DNA from: Peribacillus deserti
GTDB taxonomy: Bacteria; Bacillota; Bacilli; Bacillales; DSM-1321
Assembly (NCBI RefSeq): GCF_016909175.1
Contig: NZ_JAFBFI010000002.1
Span: 372,001 to 436,000 of the forward strand
Direction: 5' to 3'
Length of the DNA: 64,000 nt
The notes beneath the pieces are model-generated. The model did no database searches and was not told the origin of the DNA. It worked only from the letters and a program-made list of their open reading frames with translations. Position numbers and translations under genes: made by a program. Positions 34,837-44,298 of the stretch are shown piece after piece (within the stretch, counting starts at the first letter, position 1; each line of letters opens with the position of its first letter).

Positions 34837-35299
34837 TGCGATATCCCCTTTACATATCTTGTTGTAATAGATATTTAATGGAGATGGATAATATGCGGGG
34901 ATTGAATGCGAAACAGCTTTAGTATTTAATTAACTTTCTTTTAAAGACAGGTTTTTTTCTTACGGTATTAGTTACACTTAAGAACAGCTCTAACAAAAAT
35001 AGCCGCCATTACGGCAGCCGGATTTATAATTTATAGGTAAATATTTTTTTACATCAAAATTTTATGATCCATTTAAAAAGCACACTTAAAATTGAAAAAT
35101 CTCAAAAATCCCACTTAAAACTGCATTTACCGCTCTTAAATTTCAAATTTGCCTCTTAAATTCTCAAACATTCTCTTAAATCTTTCTAAGGATAGGATGG
35201 CTGCTTCGAATTTTTCACCAAATGCCAGAAAGAAGGCCGGCAAAAGACTAACCGCCAGATGTTTTATCCTAGTATATGGGTTTATTAACCCTAACATCC
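34837..35299. other. intergenic region containing phased repeats
   Basis: Holds the repeat array at 35072-35180 and little else. The overlapping plus-strand and minus-strand frames (35136-35546) cross the repeats or lie in the wrong frame of a real gene and are not taken. Confidence 0.5.
35072..35180 (-). repeat. phased 20-bp repeat array B
   Basis: On the minus strand five units start with TTTAAGAG or TTTAAGTG. The plus-strand CTTAAA cores begin at 35085, 35114, 35135, 35155 and 35175: spacings 29, 21, 20 and 20 bp. A further TTTAAA lies at 35072. The variable parts are T/A-rich (ATTTTTGAG, AAATTTGAAA). The core matches arrays A and C. Confidence 0.7.
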
Positions 35300-35752
35300 T
35301 CATTTTAACAATCTTTTTAACCCAAACCCTATCGCTAGGCCTGGAATCACACACAGCATGGGAAACCACATGGTCCCCAGTAATAGACCGAACAATTCGA
35401 CTTTGGATGAATACATGATTCCAATGGTAACAGAATACGCGGAAAAAACAAAGGGAAAATAAGAATAGGGTGTTTTCCCCCCGCCAGCATCTTTGAACGC
35501 ATCCCACATAGCAAAAAAGTATAAACAAGGATAGAACATTAACCATTGAAAATCTGTATGGGCAATTGCTTCTTTTATTCTGCCTAGAAAGCTTAACAGG
35601 ATGATTTCATTGAAGTGCGCATTCACATTAATAACGAACTCGAGTGTAATAAAAAGGAATCCTTTGAACAGCTGGCGGTTTAATAATTGAGCAAAGCCTG
35701 GTAAAGCGATACTCCATAGAATACTTTCAATTATTTTCTCATTTTTTTTCAT
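35300..35752 (-). CDS. membrane protein, unknown, paired with DUF3231 gene
   Basis: A 150-residue protein with about four membrane spans (ILWSIALPGFAQLLN, GFLFITLEFVINV, WLMFYPCLYFFAMWDAF, LGTMWFPMLCVIPGLAIG). The N-terminal PGFAQLLNRQLFKGFLFI resembles TM2-like/DUF5683-type small membrane modules, and GYSYFPF-like loops follow. Function unknown. ATG 35752 lies 8 nt after the stop of the DUF3231 gene, so the two are probably co-transcribed and coupled. Confidence 0.68.
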   Translation of the reverse strand: MKKNEKIIESILWSIALPGFAQLLNRQLFKGFLFITLEFVINVNAHFNEIILLSFLGRIKEAIAHTDFQWLMFYPCLYFFAMWDAFKDAGGGKTPYSYFPFVFSAYSVTIGIMYSSKVELFGLLLGTMWFPMLCVIPGLAIGFGLKRLLK

Positions 35753-35760
35753 CACTTACA

Positions 35761-36771
35761 TCACTTGCTTTTTGACAATCGTTCATGGTCAGCAGCTATG
35801 GGCGGCTGCTCCATCCACCCGTTATCTATTAATAAATTCATACCGTCTTCAGCTAACAGTCCCATTTCCGTTATCATTCTTGCGTAGCCAGCTGATAAAT
35901 CCCTTCGCTGGCAGACAGCTACTGCCTCACCATAATATCCAATGGCTGAAGAAAGAAGTGTCACGATATGGTATAGCATAAGTTTATCGGAAAAAGGTGG
36001 TACTGTTGAATCAGTGACTTCAGTCTCAAAAGTCCTGGGAGCATGCAGATTATCTTCTTTTAACATGGAAGAAAGAATTTTAAAATGCCGGTCACAAACC
36101 TGCCTGCCTCTTTCCATAAAACTTCGCACTTCTTTTGATTGTGTAACCTGCCCAAATCCTAATTCAAGGACGATCTTCGCGGCTGTTTTTTGAAGATTAA
36201 GGTAAGCTCCACTTATTTCGACTGCATTAATCGGCCTTCTTTTACCAAACCATCCTGTTAAATAATTTTGTTTCTTAACAAAATCAACTTTCTGATGATT
36301 GTTTAAAGTCGGCGGTTTACTAATAATGCCTTTCATTAACAGGACGCTGGTTGCCTTGTCGTATAATTCCATCGTTTCAGAATTACATTGCATAAAGTAT
36401 GTTCTTTGATCTTCTCGGATAGAAGTGCCGATTGCACCAGAATATCTAGTCATGCCGTGAATGGCCATGATCTGAATATAGACCAACATATAGGTGTCAG
36501 TAAATAATAGAGGAGCTTCTACTGTGACATCTTCATCTGTAAAACCTGCAGGCATCGGCTGATTTTCTTGTGTCAGAAAGTGGCTGACCTTCTCAAGATG
36601 CTTTTCTGCCAGCTCCATGGCATATTGAAGTACTTCTCTTATGGCTGCATCCCTAGCATGATTCACAAAATAGCGCAGAATACAGCGTGATAAACTGTCA
36701 TTTATATACTGAGACCAAAGGTTTGCATGTTCGGCTGCAGAAATTTTAGTATTGTGATTCAGTTGATCCAT
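35761..36771 (-). CDS. DUF3231 family protein
   Basis: A 336-residue all-helical protein with two tandem DUF3231 repeats (about 12-165 and 185-325). Each repeat has an EHANLWSQYINDSLSRCILR-like helix and a later YTDTYMLVYIQI- or DKLMLYHIVTLL-like helix. DUF3231 proteins are widespread in spore-forming Bacilli and look like ferritin-like four-helix bundles; their role is unknown. ATG 36771 has AGGAGGCATAATA upstream and gives MDQLNHNTKIS; the longer frame to 36813 is not used. The membrane protein gene follows at once. Confidence 0.85.
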   Translation of the reverse strand: MDQLNHNTKISAAEHANLWSQYINDSLSRCILRYFVNHARDAAIREVLQYAMELAEKHLEKVSHFLTQENQPMPAGFTDEDVTVEAPLLFTDTYMLVYIQIMAIHGMTRYSGAIGTSIREDQRTYFMQCNSETMELYDKATSVLLMKGIISKPPTLNNHQKVDFVKKQNYLTGWFGKRRPINAVEISGAYLNLQKTAAKIVLELGFGQVTQSKEVRSFMERGRQVCDRHFKILSSMLKEDNLHAPRTFETEVTDSTVPPFSDKLMLYHIVTLLSSAIGYYGEAVAVCQRRDLSAGYARMITEMGLLAEDGMNLLIDNGWMEQPPIAADHERLSKSK

Positions 36772-36982
36772 TATTATGCCTCCTGCTGGCTTTGTCTGGA
36801 ATAGGTTAACCAATCATTCGTGTTTATATTTGCATTGTCTAATTGCACCCCCATCGAACAGATAAACCCTCACCTAATCAATTAGTACAGCAATGTGATG
36901 CGTACCCATCGTCTTATTTATATTATTCAGTACACCTTTCTCCCTAAAATGCATGTCAAGCAGCCATCTAAATTTATAGTCG

Positions 36983-37549
36983 TCACTTAATGGCTTTACT
37001 TTTTACTTTTACTAATAATTTTGTAAACCAGTAAGCAATATAGGCAATACCAATGTCTATAAGAAATATATAAAATTGATTCATTCCTTTTTTATACTGA
37101 GTGAAACCTAAGGATTCTTCCAACAGGGCGTACCCGAATGCAAATGCTGCACTTAACAATAAACTAAATAAATAAAAATTTTTATTTTGTTTACTACAAT
37201 ATTGATACAAAAATAAGAAACAAACTGGAAGAACAGAGGCCGTCATATTAGTTGCATTAGGCAGTAAATGAGTCAAAAAGTAAGTATGAACCAGGTAACC
37301 GCTCCTCCCAAGGGCAATATCCACATAATTCCAAAGTACATGTACCGTGTATCCAAAGAAAAACAACTCAAAAATTCTGTTTCTGTCGACAAAAATACAT
37401 AGTAAAATTAAGGGTAAAAGCATTAAGGCGATAACAACCCAGAACTGCCAATCCCCAAAATCAGAAAATTTATTCCAATAAGAAGAGTATAACGAGTTCA
37501 ACTCAGCGTTTTTATGATTGATTTGTTCCCAATACTCCTTAAAATCCAC
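36983..37549 (-). CDS. CBO0543-family membrane protein
   Basis: A 188-residue protein with about five spans, matching the CBO0543 family: EYWEQINHKNAELNSLYSSY at the N-terminus, WQFWVVIALMLLPLILLCIF, the FELFFFGYTVHVLWNYVDIA motif and GYALLEESLGF. Typical of Bacillales, function unknown. GTG 37549 is preferred because GGAGG lies 9 nt upstream; the ATG at 37558 directly abuts that site. Monocistronic. Confidence 0.78.
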   Translation of the reverse strand: MDFKEYWEQINHKNAELNSLYSSYWNKFSDFGDWQFWVVIALMLLPLILLCIFVDRNRIFELFFFGYTVHVLWNYVDIALGRSGYLVHTYFLTHLLPNATNMTASVLPVCFLFLYQYCSKQNKNFYLFSLLLSAAFAFGYALLEESLGFTQYKKGMNQFYIFLIDIGIAYIAYWFTKLLVKVKSKAIK

Positions 37550-37882
37550 AAAAATCATCCTCCAAGCGTCATGATTCTATTTTCTTTCCTGCTATGGTTT
37601 TTATACCTATTTTTCACCCTCAAACATACAAACGTTTATAGGTTCCGCGGACAAAGAATTTAAGGAGCTTATTTTTCAAGTTCGAATTTTCATTTGAATG
37701 GAGAAATTAAGATTTAGCCTTAAATAACATAAAAGACTGCAATAGCAGCCTCATTCAAATACAGAGGGTGCCCTGACGTACGATAAATACCAATGATGTG
37801 CCATTCAGCCACATTTATTAAACTCTTTTTTGTAAATTTAAACTGAAGATTAACAAAGGTTTACCTTAAGATAAAAATAAAA
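37550..37882. other. intergenic region
   Basis: No gene. A few TTTAAGGAG/TTGAATGG words near 37669-37712 recall the phased arrays but their spacing is irregular, so no array is called. Confidence 0.4.
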
Positions 37883-37904
37883 GCTGCCCTCACTTAAGGG
37901 CAGC
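37883..37904 (-). terminator. intrinsic terminator of the vanW gene
   Basis: GCTGCCCT and AGGGCAGC form an 8-bp stem; on the minus strand TTTTATTTTTAT follows. It lies 6 nt past the stop. Confidence 0.85.
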
Positions 37905-37909
37905 CGGAT

Positions 37910-38728
37910 TCATAAACTACTTTCCAACAATGGTTCGTACATCATGATCGCATGATTTTCTGTGATATACTCATCATCAATTAACTGGTCGAGCTGATTA
38001 TATTTTTTTCTGTATATCGTGTTATGCCTAATGTAGCTTCCCCAATAAGCCATTGTCATATCATGTTCTTTCTGGTAAACCTGATAGGTATATAACGGCG
38101 GGCTGTCTGAGCGCCATTCACCCACTAGATGATCGTTTGTCAGATGCAAAATAAGCTGGAAAGATTGATTGGTGTTGTTTTTGATTTGGAGATCCAAATA
38201 ATTAAAGGAACAAGTCGCGCCACTGCCAAATGGCTGTGTTCTGCCTGAATCCGGGAAAACGTCGAAGCTGTGCCGGTGGCGTTCTGTTACAGTCAGCCCT
38301 GTATGCAGGGTCATCCAGTAAATTATGTTAGATAATTGACACAGCCCTCCTCCAACTCCGCTCATAAATCGGCCATAATGAAGGACCATACCATGAACAT
38401 AACCTTTTCTTTTTGACGGCTTTCCTATTAATTTCCAATATGAAAAGGTTTCCCCCGGCTTAATGATGATTCCATTTAGTTTTTGTGCAGCAATCTTTAA
38501 ATTGATCACCTTATTCTACTGATACCACATATCAACATCCTTTAGCTGTCTCATAAGCAAAGTTTGATGACCGGTTATCTTGTAAGCCAGTTGATCTAGC
38601 TCTTGGTATTTCGCATATTTGTTCCCGTCAAAAAACCATCTTGCATACCTTTTATACGTATAAAATAATTTGCCTGTCTGAATTCTTATTCTTGACCGGT
38701 TTTTAGGTCGTAGATCAACCAGATTCAT
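37910..38728 (-). pseudogene. VanW family protein with internal amber codon
   Basis: One continuous frame of 272 codons is broken only by TAG at 38518-38516. Before it are MNLVDLRPKNRSRIRIQTGK and LKDVDMWYQ; after it NKVINLKIAAQKLNGIIIKP and GETFSYWKLIG, VGGGLCQLSNIIYWM and RHRHSFDVFPDSGRTQPFG, the VanW core with its GGGLCQ and His-rich motif. VanW was first seen in vancomycin-resistance clusters, but its function is unknown, and chromosomal copies are not resistance markers. ATG 38728 has AAGGCGGGG upstream. The amber is either a real nonsense mutation or a base error. Confidence 0.85.
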
Positions 38729-38813
38729 ATTTCCCCGCCTTAAAGTTTATAAGTATATTCGTTTAATAACTTCTATTTAATGGCAGGTAAATCCTTCTCA
38801 GCTCCGTTTAGTC

Positions 38814-38843
38814 AAAAAAAAGAGCAGGCATCATGCTCTGCTC
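38814..38843 (-). terminator. intrinsic terminator of the SNF2 helicase gene
   Basis: GAGCAG and CTGCTC ends enclose a GCATCATGC inner stem; on the minus strand the hairpin is followed by T8. Confidence 0.85.
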
Positions 38844-38933
38844 GTTGACTCTGCTGTTAAATCAATCTCCATCCTGTAGATTTCCTTTTTCCAAAAGAGC
38901 AAGGAATCCCAAACAAGGTCACTTCTCTATAAA

Positions 38934-41900
38934 TTATAACAATAATATTTCCTTGATATCCTCTTCAGTAAGCCAGGACGCTGAGGCGTTATCCTTTAAA
39001 TCGATAATTTGTTCAATTAAATGTCTTTTTTTGTCTTGTAATTGATTAATTTTTTCCTCGATAGTCCCGCTGGCAACCAGCTTGATTACTTCTACAACGT
39101 TTGTTTGGCCGATCCGATGGGCACGATCGGCTGCCTGCTCGTCTACTGCAGGATTCCACCATAAATCATATAAGATGACGGTATCTGCTCCTGTGAGGTT
39201 AAGGCCGGTACCTCCTGCTTTCAAAGAAACAAGGAACAAATCACGTTCACCTGCATTAAATTGACTGCATATCTCCACTCGTTGTGCTGAAGGGGTTTGT
39301 CCATCAAGGTAGAAAAATGGCCGCCCCTGACCCGCTAACTCTCTGCCGATTAGCTCAAGCATTTTGGTGAATTGGGAAAAAATTAACACTCTTCTACCAG
39401 AAAGCTTTGATTCTTTAAGGATTTCCATCAACTGTTCGAATTTTGCAGAGCTTCCTTTATAGCCGTCTACAAATAAAGCCGGGTGGCAGCAAATCTGCCG
39501 TAAACGAGTCAATCCGGCCAGGACTTTAATCCGATTTTTCCTCAATGTATCCTTGTCCAGATGCTTTAATGTATCGTGCCTGAGCTTTGCCAAATAGGCA
39601 GCATATAGCTTCTTTTGATCCGGAAGCAGTTCTGCTGACTCTATATACTCCTTTTTTTCAGGAAGCTCAGAAAGTACCTCTTCTTTCAGCCTGCGTAGCA
39701 GAAAAGGACGTATTCTTCTGGCAATCGTTTTCCTTGGGAGGTTGCTGTACTCCTTAATCCCCTTAAACAAGCCGGGAAAGACGACATAAAAAATAGACCA
39801 AAGATCTTCCAATGAATTTTCTACAGGTGTACCAGTAAGAGCAAAGCGATAGTCGGCAGTAATTCTCTTTACAGCTCTTGCCGTCTGTGTCAATGGATTT
39901 TTGAATGATTGTGCTTCATCAAAAAATACCGAGTGGAAGGCTTGTTTTTCAAACCACTTAATATCCCGGCGTATCAAAGGGTAGGAAGTCACCACAACAT
40001 CTATATCCTTAAGACTCTCCTGTAAATGATTTCTCTCTGTTTTATTTCCATCCATCACCACTGTCTGTACATGCGGAGCAAATTTAATGAACTCACTTAG
40101 CCAGTTATATGTTAAAGAGGACGGGCAGACAATCAGGACGGGCAGCTTAGTTTTACGAATTTCCGGAAGCACCGATAAAATGTATGTGATGCTCTGAAGG
40201 GTTTTACCAAGGCCCATATCATCAGCTAGAATGCCTCCGAATCCATAGTGGGCAAGTGTTTTCATCCATTTATAGCCTAGTTTTTGATAGTCACGGAGAA
40301 TAGGTTCTACAATCTCTGGCACCTTAAATTCCAGGCTGCCAGGAACGCGTATATGTTCCAGGAATTCATGCAGTGATTTTTCTTCAATAAGATTTTTACT
40401 TTCTTCTATAGAATCCAGAAGCTCAATTCCTTTTGCGAGAGGTAATCGAAGGCCGCCGGCAAGATCTTCATGTTTTTTCGGAAGGGCCTGTAGAAAATGA
40501 TGGACTTCTTCAAATTCCCTTGTTTCGAGCGATAATAGGGATCCGTTACGCAAGCGATAATACTTGCGTTTTTCCTCTAAAGCCAAAAGAATCTCACGGA
40601 TGTGTTTTTCATGGATGCCATCCATCTCAAATTTGAATTCCAGCCAGTTCGTCCTTTCTTTTTTGACTCCTACCCTTATCTTCGGGGCAGCATTTCCTCT
40701 GAAGATCCGGTTTCTCACTGCTGTAGTCGCATAAATTTGTACTAATTTTTCTAGTTTTGGAACGAGATGATTTAAAAACTGATACTCCAGTTCTTCATTA
40801 TGCAGAAAATAACCGCCGTCTGTCTTTGTAAACGATGCATCCTCCATCAGCTGAAGAATCGAATCCTCTTTTTCCATATCCCTTAAGACGAAAGAACCTG
40901 ACGGGGCTTCCCGGATTTCCAGGGGATTAATCACGATAGAATCATAATGAAACTCAAGCCCTGCCAGAAGGCGGTTCTTCACTCGATCCAGATATAGTTT
41001 TCCGGTTAAAGGTGTTTTTCCAACCTTTCCGGAAATAAAGCCAGATATATGAACATGACCTATTCTATTTAAACTTGGAACCACTTTTTCTAGAAATAGT
41101 TCCAACTGATCCTTATGAATGGGTATTTGATTCGTTCCAGCATCCTTCAGCATCTGCTTTAAATCTTTAAGCCGTTTGGAATCCTCACTGTTAAGCTGAA
41201 CCAATTTCCCTTCAGATAAAACTGAGTTATATGAGTGGAACACCAGTAAGCGATTCATACCTTCAATCTTCAAACGGCATTCTTTTCCATCTGTTTGGGC
41301 AAGGTCGAACTCTAAAGGCAGCTGTTCCTTCGTAACTTTTATACCATCATATTCCCTGCCGTCATACGTAAGCTTAACTAATGGGGCCTTAGCAAGTACA
41401 AGCAGCAGCCGTGCCCAGGAAGATGGCGGAATGATCAACGTATTTTGGCTGTTTTGATAAGCAGAATCATCTGGCAGATTTTCAGCAGCCATTTTTTCAT
41501 CTTGTACAATTTGGATAAGCTCCTGAATAACATCATCGGTTTCCTTTTGAAAGCAGTGAAGCTTCGGGTCAAAAGTTATAGAGCTGGAAAGTAAATTAGG
41601 TTTTCCTTCTTTCACCTGCTCCAAAAAATTCCGTATATCTATAAGATGGATTGGACCGATTTTTATTTTTATTCCAAAAAGCTTTGATTCGTTGCCCATG
41701 GTGACGGGCTCACACAAGAACTCTGCATCAAGCATTTGCCTGGTATCAAAATGAAGCTGCAGGCCGCTTGGCCGCTTAGATGTTTCACCGAAAAGACTAA
41801 GCAAATTTTCTGTAAGCGATGATTCTTTTGATTCAGTGAGACCTTCTTTTGGAAGAATGGGGATCCTGCCTTTCCGATTATATTCATTTACTGAAAGCAG

Positions 41901-42155
41901 TACAGCCGCTACATGCTGACATTTCTGTTGAAAGGAAGCTAGAGAAGGACAGCTGCATGCTGCGCGGATGTTTCCGTTTGGCTCTATGTCTAAGGTCACA
42001 TGGAATTCTTCCACCCCTGTCACCGTTGCTGAACACTGATGAGGATTATACTTCACCAAGGTTACTTTATTAGCGCGGTAAAAAGCGTCACCTCTTTTAA
42101 AGGAGACGGTACCGCACATTTCTATGATCTTTTTTTTATCTATCTTTACGTTCAA
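38934..42155 (-). CDS. SWIM zinc-finger SNF2/DEAD-box helicase (YwqA-like)
   Basis: A 1073-residue Snf2-type ATPase. The N-terminus has a SWIM zinc finger (CSCPSLASFQQKCQHVAAV, about 62-80) and a long family-specific region. The ATPase core (about 620-1060) shows Walker A ADDMGLGKT, Walker B with FFDEAQSF (DEAQ in place of DEAH), FALTGTPVENSLEDLWSIF, and the second RecA lobe with FSQFTKMLELIG, SLKAGGTGLNLTGAD and QAADRAHRIGQ. It probably remodels or translocates on DNA; B. subtilis YwqA is the likely orthologue. Start TTG 42155 with GAAGGAG upstream. Single gene with its own terminator. Confidence 0.92.
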   Translation of the reverse strand: MNVKIDKKKIIEMCGTVSFKRGDAFYRANKVTLVKYNPHQCSATVTGVEEFHVTLDIEPNGNIRAACSCPSLASFQQKCQHVAAVLLSVNEYNRKGRIPILPKEGLTESKESSLTENLLSLFGETSKRPSGLQLHFDTRQMLDAEFLCEPVTMGNESKLFGIKIKIGPIHLIDIRNFLEQVKEGKPNLLSSSITFDPKLHCFQKETDDVIQELIQIVQDEKMAAENLPDDSAYQNSQNTLIIPPSSWARLLLVLAKAPLVKLTYDGREYDGIKVTKEQLPLEFDLAQTDGKECRLKIEGMNRLLVFHSYNSVLSEGKLVQLNSEDSKRLKDLKQMLKDAGTNQIPIHKDQLELFLEKVVPSLNRIGHVHISGFISGKVGKTPLTGKLYLDRVKNRLLAGLEFHYDSIVINPLEIREAPSGSFVLRDMEKEDSILQLMEDASFTKTDGGYFLHNEELEYQFLNHLVPKLEKLVQIYATTAVRNRIFRGNAAPKIRVGVKKERTNWLEFKFEMDGIHEKHIREILLALEEKRKYYRLRNGSLLSLETREFEEVHHFLQALPKKHEDLAGGLRLPLAKGIELLDSIEESKNLIEEKSLHEFLEHIRVPGSLEFKVPEIVEPILRDYQKLGYKWMKTLAHYGFGGILADDMGLGKTLQSITYILSVLPEIRKTKLPVLIVCPSSLTYNWLSEFIKFAPHVQTVVMDGNKTERNHLQESLKDIDVVVTSYPLIRRDIKWFEKQAFHSVFFDEAQSFKNPLTQTARAVKRITADYRFALTGTPVENSLEDLWSIFYVVFPGLFKGIKEYSNLPRKTIARRIRPFLLRRLKEEVLSELPEKKEYIESAELLPDQKKLYAAYLAKLRHDTLKHLDKDTLRKNRIKVLAGLTRLRQICCHPALFVDGYKGSSAKFEQLMEILKESKLSGRRVLIFSQFTKMLELIGRELAGQGRPFFYLDGQTPSAQRVEICSQFNAGERDLFLVSLKAGGTGLNLTGADTVILYDLWWNPAVDEQAADRAHRIGQTNVVEVIKLVASGTIEEKINQLQDKKRHLIEQIIDLKDNASASWLTEEDIKEILLL

Positions 42156-42312
42156 GGTCTTACTCCTTCCTGAGAAACTTAACTCTTATGTTAAGACTTC
42201 TTACAGGGCTCTTCATTTATTTTGAGTGGATTATTCCTCATAATAACATGATACTTAAAAGTTTTGTTAAATGTATTAAAAATGAGATTTAGAGCTTACT
42301 TTCGCAAAACAA

Positions 42313-42336
42313 GAAAAAGAGCTGCCATTGCAGCTC
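42313..42336 (-). terminator. intrinsic terminator downstream of the GAF gene
   Basis: GAGCTGC and GCAGCTC form a 7-bp stem with a CATT loop; T5 follows on the minus strand. It lies about 130 nt past the GAF-protein stop. Confidence 0.75.
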
Positions 42337-42464
42337 AGGTTGTCTTTATGCAAGCACAGGGATTGTAGAACTAATAAAGATTAGTTGAGGAACTGTAAAA
42401 TATATGTATCAATTTCTTATCAATTAAGAAATTGGTTCTTTTATCGTTAACTTAAAACCTATGT

Positions 42465-42887
42465 TTATATAGCTTGCTCGATACTTGATACAAATGTTGT
42501 TCCTGATTGAAAATGCCATGCATTTTTATGTACATTTCCAGATCGATCTTTTAACGTTACTCCTAAAAACCCTTTCGTTCCTAGCTGCTCCGTTACCTCT
42601 AATTCTTTCGTTAAGTCAAAAGTAGATAAATCAGAAGTAAGCATGAACTCCTCTTTATTCGTGATGACTAACCTGCAATATGTACCTCCGTATTCAACCG
42701 AATAGCCTTCAGGTATGATTTGTTCCTCTTTATTAAAAGAACTAAGCACTGTCATTTCTGTCAGACTCTTTTTGGCAATGTACGCAGAATTAACATCAAG
42801 CTGCATACTTATGATTTTTAATAATTCTCTAGCAGCCACTTGAAGTGAAGGGAAATCAGACGTAGATAGATAGTAATTATTAGACAT
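42465..42887 (-). CDS. GAF domain protein
   Basis: A 140-residue single GAF-like domain: ELLKIISMQLDVNSAYIAKK, LSSFNKEEQIIPEGYSVEY and YCRLVITNKEEFMLTSDLS match the first two-thirds of bacterial GAF sensors. The usual closing strand and helix (GTLCVMD-like) are missing: after LKDRSGNV the chain ends HKNAWHFQSGTTFVSSIEQ, so the domain may be truncated or divergent. Likely a cytosolic small-ligand sensor. ATG with AGAGGAGAGCGATA upstream. Confidence 0.7.
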   Translation of the reverse strand: MSNNYYLSTSDFPSLQVAARELLKIISMQLDVNSAYIAKKSLTEMTVLSSFNKEEQIIPEGYSVEYGGTYCRLVITNKEEFMLTSDLSTFDLTKELEVTEQLGTKGFLGVTLKDRSGNVHKNAWHFQSGTTFVSSIEQAI

Positions 42888-43169
42888 TATCGCTCTCCTC
42901 TATTAAATACTTACCATTTGAAATTTTGAATAGCCCATTCAATGTATGCAGTAACTACATGTTCCTATTTTTTACATATTATAACCGTAACAATAAGCGA
43001 TCCCTATATCAAGAATAAAGTGTTTTGTTTAGTTATTTATTCCATTAACGTACTAAAGCCATTCAAAAGAAAAATTAGTGCTCAGGGTAACAGCCGTGCC
43101 CGTTAAGGAGTATATGGAATAACGTATCTTTAAGATTGTCTTGGTATTCAGTCTAAAGGAGAGTTCATC

Positions 43170-44279
43170 ATGAGAATCGGCATTAATTTACTGCACTTAT
43201 CTCAGGATCGATATGGCGGTGTCGAACAGTATATAAGGAATCTAGTTTGGTATCTTGCAAATACTGAAAAAAAAGTGAAGTTATTTCTGTTTTTGAACAG
43301 GCCAAATCGAGATCTATTCCCTGACCACGTAAAAAATATAAAGCAGATCATGTTTAAGAATATAGAGAAGGAATCGCAAATTATAGAAGCAATTCATGAA
43401 AATCGGATTGATGTTTGGTTTTGCCCTCTGCATAGATCCTATCTTCCGAATATACCAGTCCCTACCGTTGTGACGATTCATGATGTGCTGCACACCGCTT
43501 ATCCCCAATTTGTACCCGGAGAATTAGAATGGAACAATCAATATTATGAGCACTATGCTCCGACATTCGATGCAGTGATTACAGTCTCCGAATTCTCTAA
43601 AAAAAGTATCCTGGAGCAGCTTCGAATCCCGAAAGAAAAAGTTTACGCTATTTATCAGGATGTACCCATGGAATTTAAACAAAATATGAACAAAAAGCAC
43701 ATAATAAAAACGAAGAAAAAATATCAATTACCTGATACCTATGCCTTATATCCGGCCAGCTATAATCCTCATAAAAATCACCTCAATCTTCTAAAAGCGA
43801 TTCTTCTTCTGCGGGATAAATATAATAAATCTATTCCTTTGGTGCTTACCGGCTATACCGATGAAAAGAATACAATCTATCAATCTGCGGTGAAATTCCT
43901 TAAAGATCATAGTTTAGATGGCCAGGTAAAGATATTGGGTTATATACCGCCAGAAGATATGCCGTCCCTTTTTATAAATTCCCGTTTCTTGATTTTCCCT
44001 TCCCTTTATGAAGGGTTCGGCATTCCTTTAGTAGAAGCTATGAAAACTAAAACGCCTATCGTCTGTTCTAATAGGGGAAGTATTCCTGAAGTTGCTGCTG
44101 ACTCCGCATTACTTTTCAACCCAGAAGATGCTAAAGAAATCGCCTTACAAATTTTGCGGATCATGAAAAAAAAGACGAGGAATAGTTTAATCGAAAAAGG
44201 CATAAGACGTTCTAAGGCATTTTCCTGGGAAAAGAGCGCCAAGGAAACGTTAAAAGTGTTTCGAAGCGTATTACGCTAA
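43170..44279 (+). CDS. GT4-family glycosyltransferase
   Basis: A 369-residue GT-B fold enzyme. N-terminal GINLLHLSQDRYGGVEQYIR is the acceptor-side loop, and TVVTIHDVLHTAYPQF with AVITVSEFSKKSIL are conserved landmarks of mannosyl/rhamnosyl GT4 enzymes. The C-terminal donor lobe contains LIFPSLYEGFGIPLVEAM (about 274-291) with the E-x7-E motif. It most likely transfers a GDP- or NDP-sugar to a surface glycan. ATG with AAAGGAG upstream. It forms an operon with the next gene, 16-19 nt away. Confidence 0.9.
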   Translation: MRIGINLLHLSQDRYGGVEQYIRNLVWYLANTEKKVKLFLFLNRPNRDLFPDHVKNIKQIMFKNIEKESQIIEAIHENRIDVWFCPLHRSYLPNIPVPTVVTIHDVLHTAYPQFVPGELEWNNQYYEHYAPTFDAVITVSEFSKKSILEQLRIPKEKVYAIYQDVPMEFKQNMNKKHIIKTKKKYQLPDTYALYPASYNPHKNHLNLLKAILLLRDKYNKSIPLVLTGYTDEKNTIYQSAVKFLKDHSLDGQVKILGYIPPEDMPSLFINSRFLIFPSLYEGFGIPLVEAMKTKTPIVCSNRGSIPEVAADSALLFNPEDAKEIALQILRIMKKKTRNSLIEKGIRRSKAFSWEKSAKETLKVFRSVLR

Positions 44280-44298
44280 TCATGCTGGGAGCGATATG

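Noticed and set aside
35136-35546. 136-codon minus-strand frame
   Set aside because: Overlaps the better membrane protein frame at 35300-35752 and runs into array B.
37620-37720. Possible fourth phased repeat array
   Set aside because: TTTAAGGAG-like words are present but spacing (34, 23, 14) is irregular.
37910-38728. vanW as a vancomycin-resistance gene
   Set aside because: No vanH, vanA/B, vanX or vanRS genes nearby; VanW-domain proteins are common in Bacilli chromosomes.
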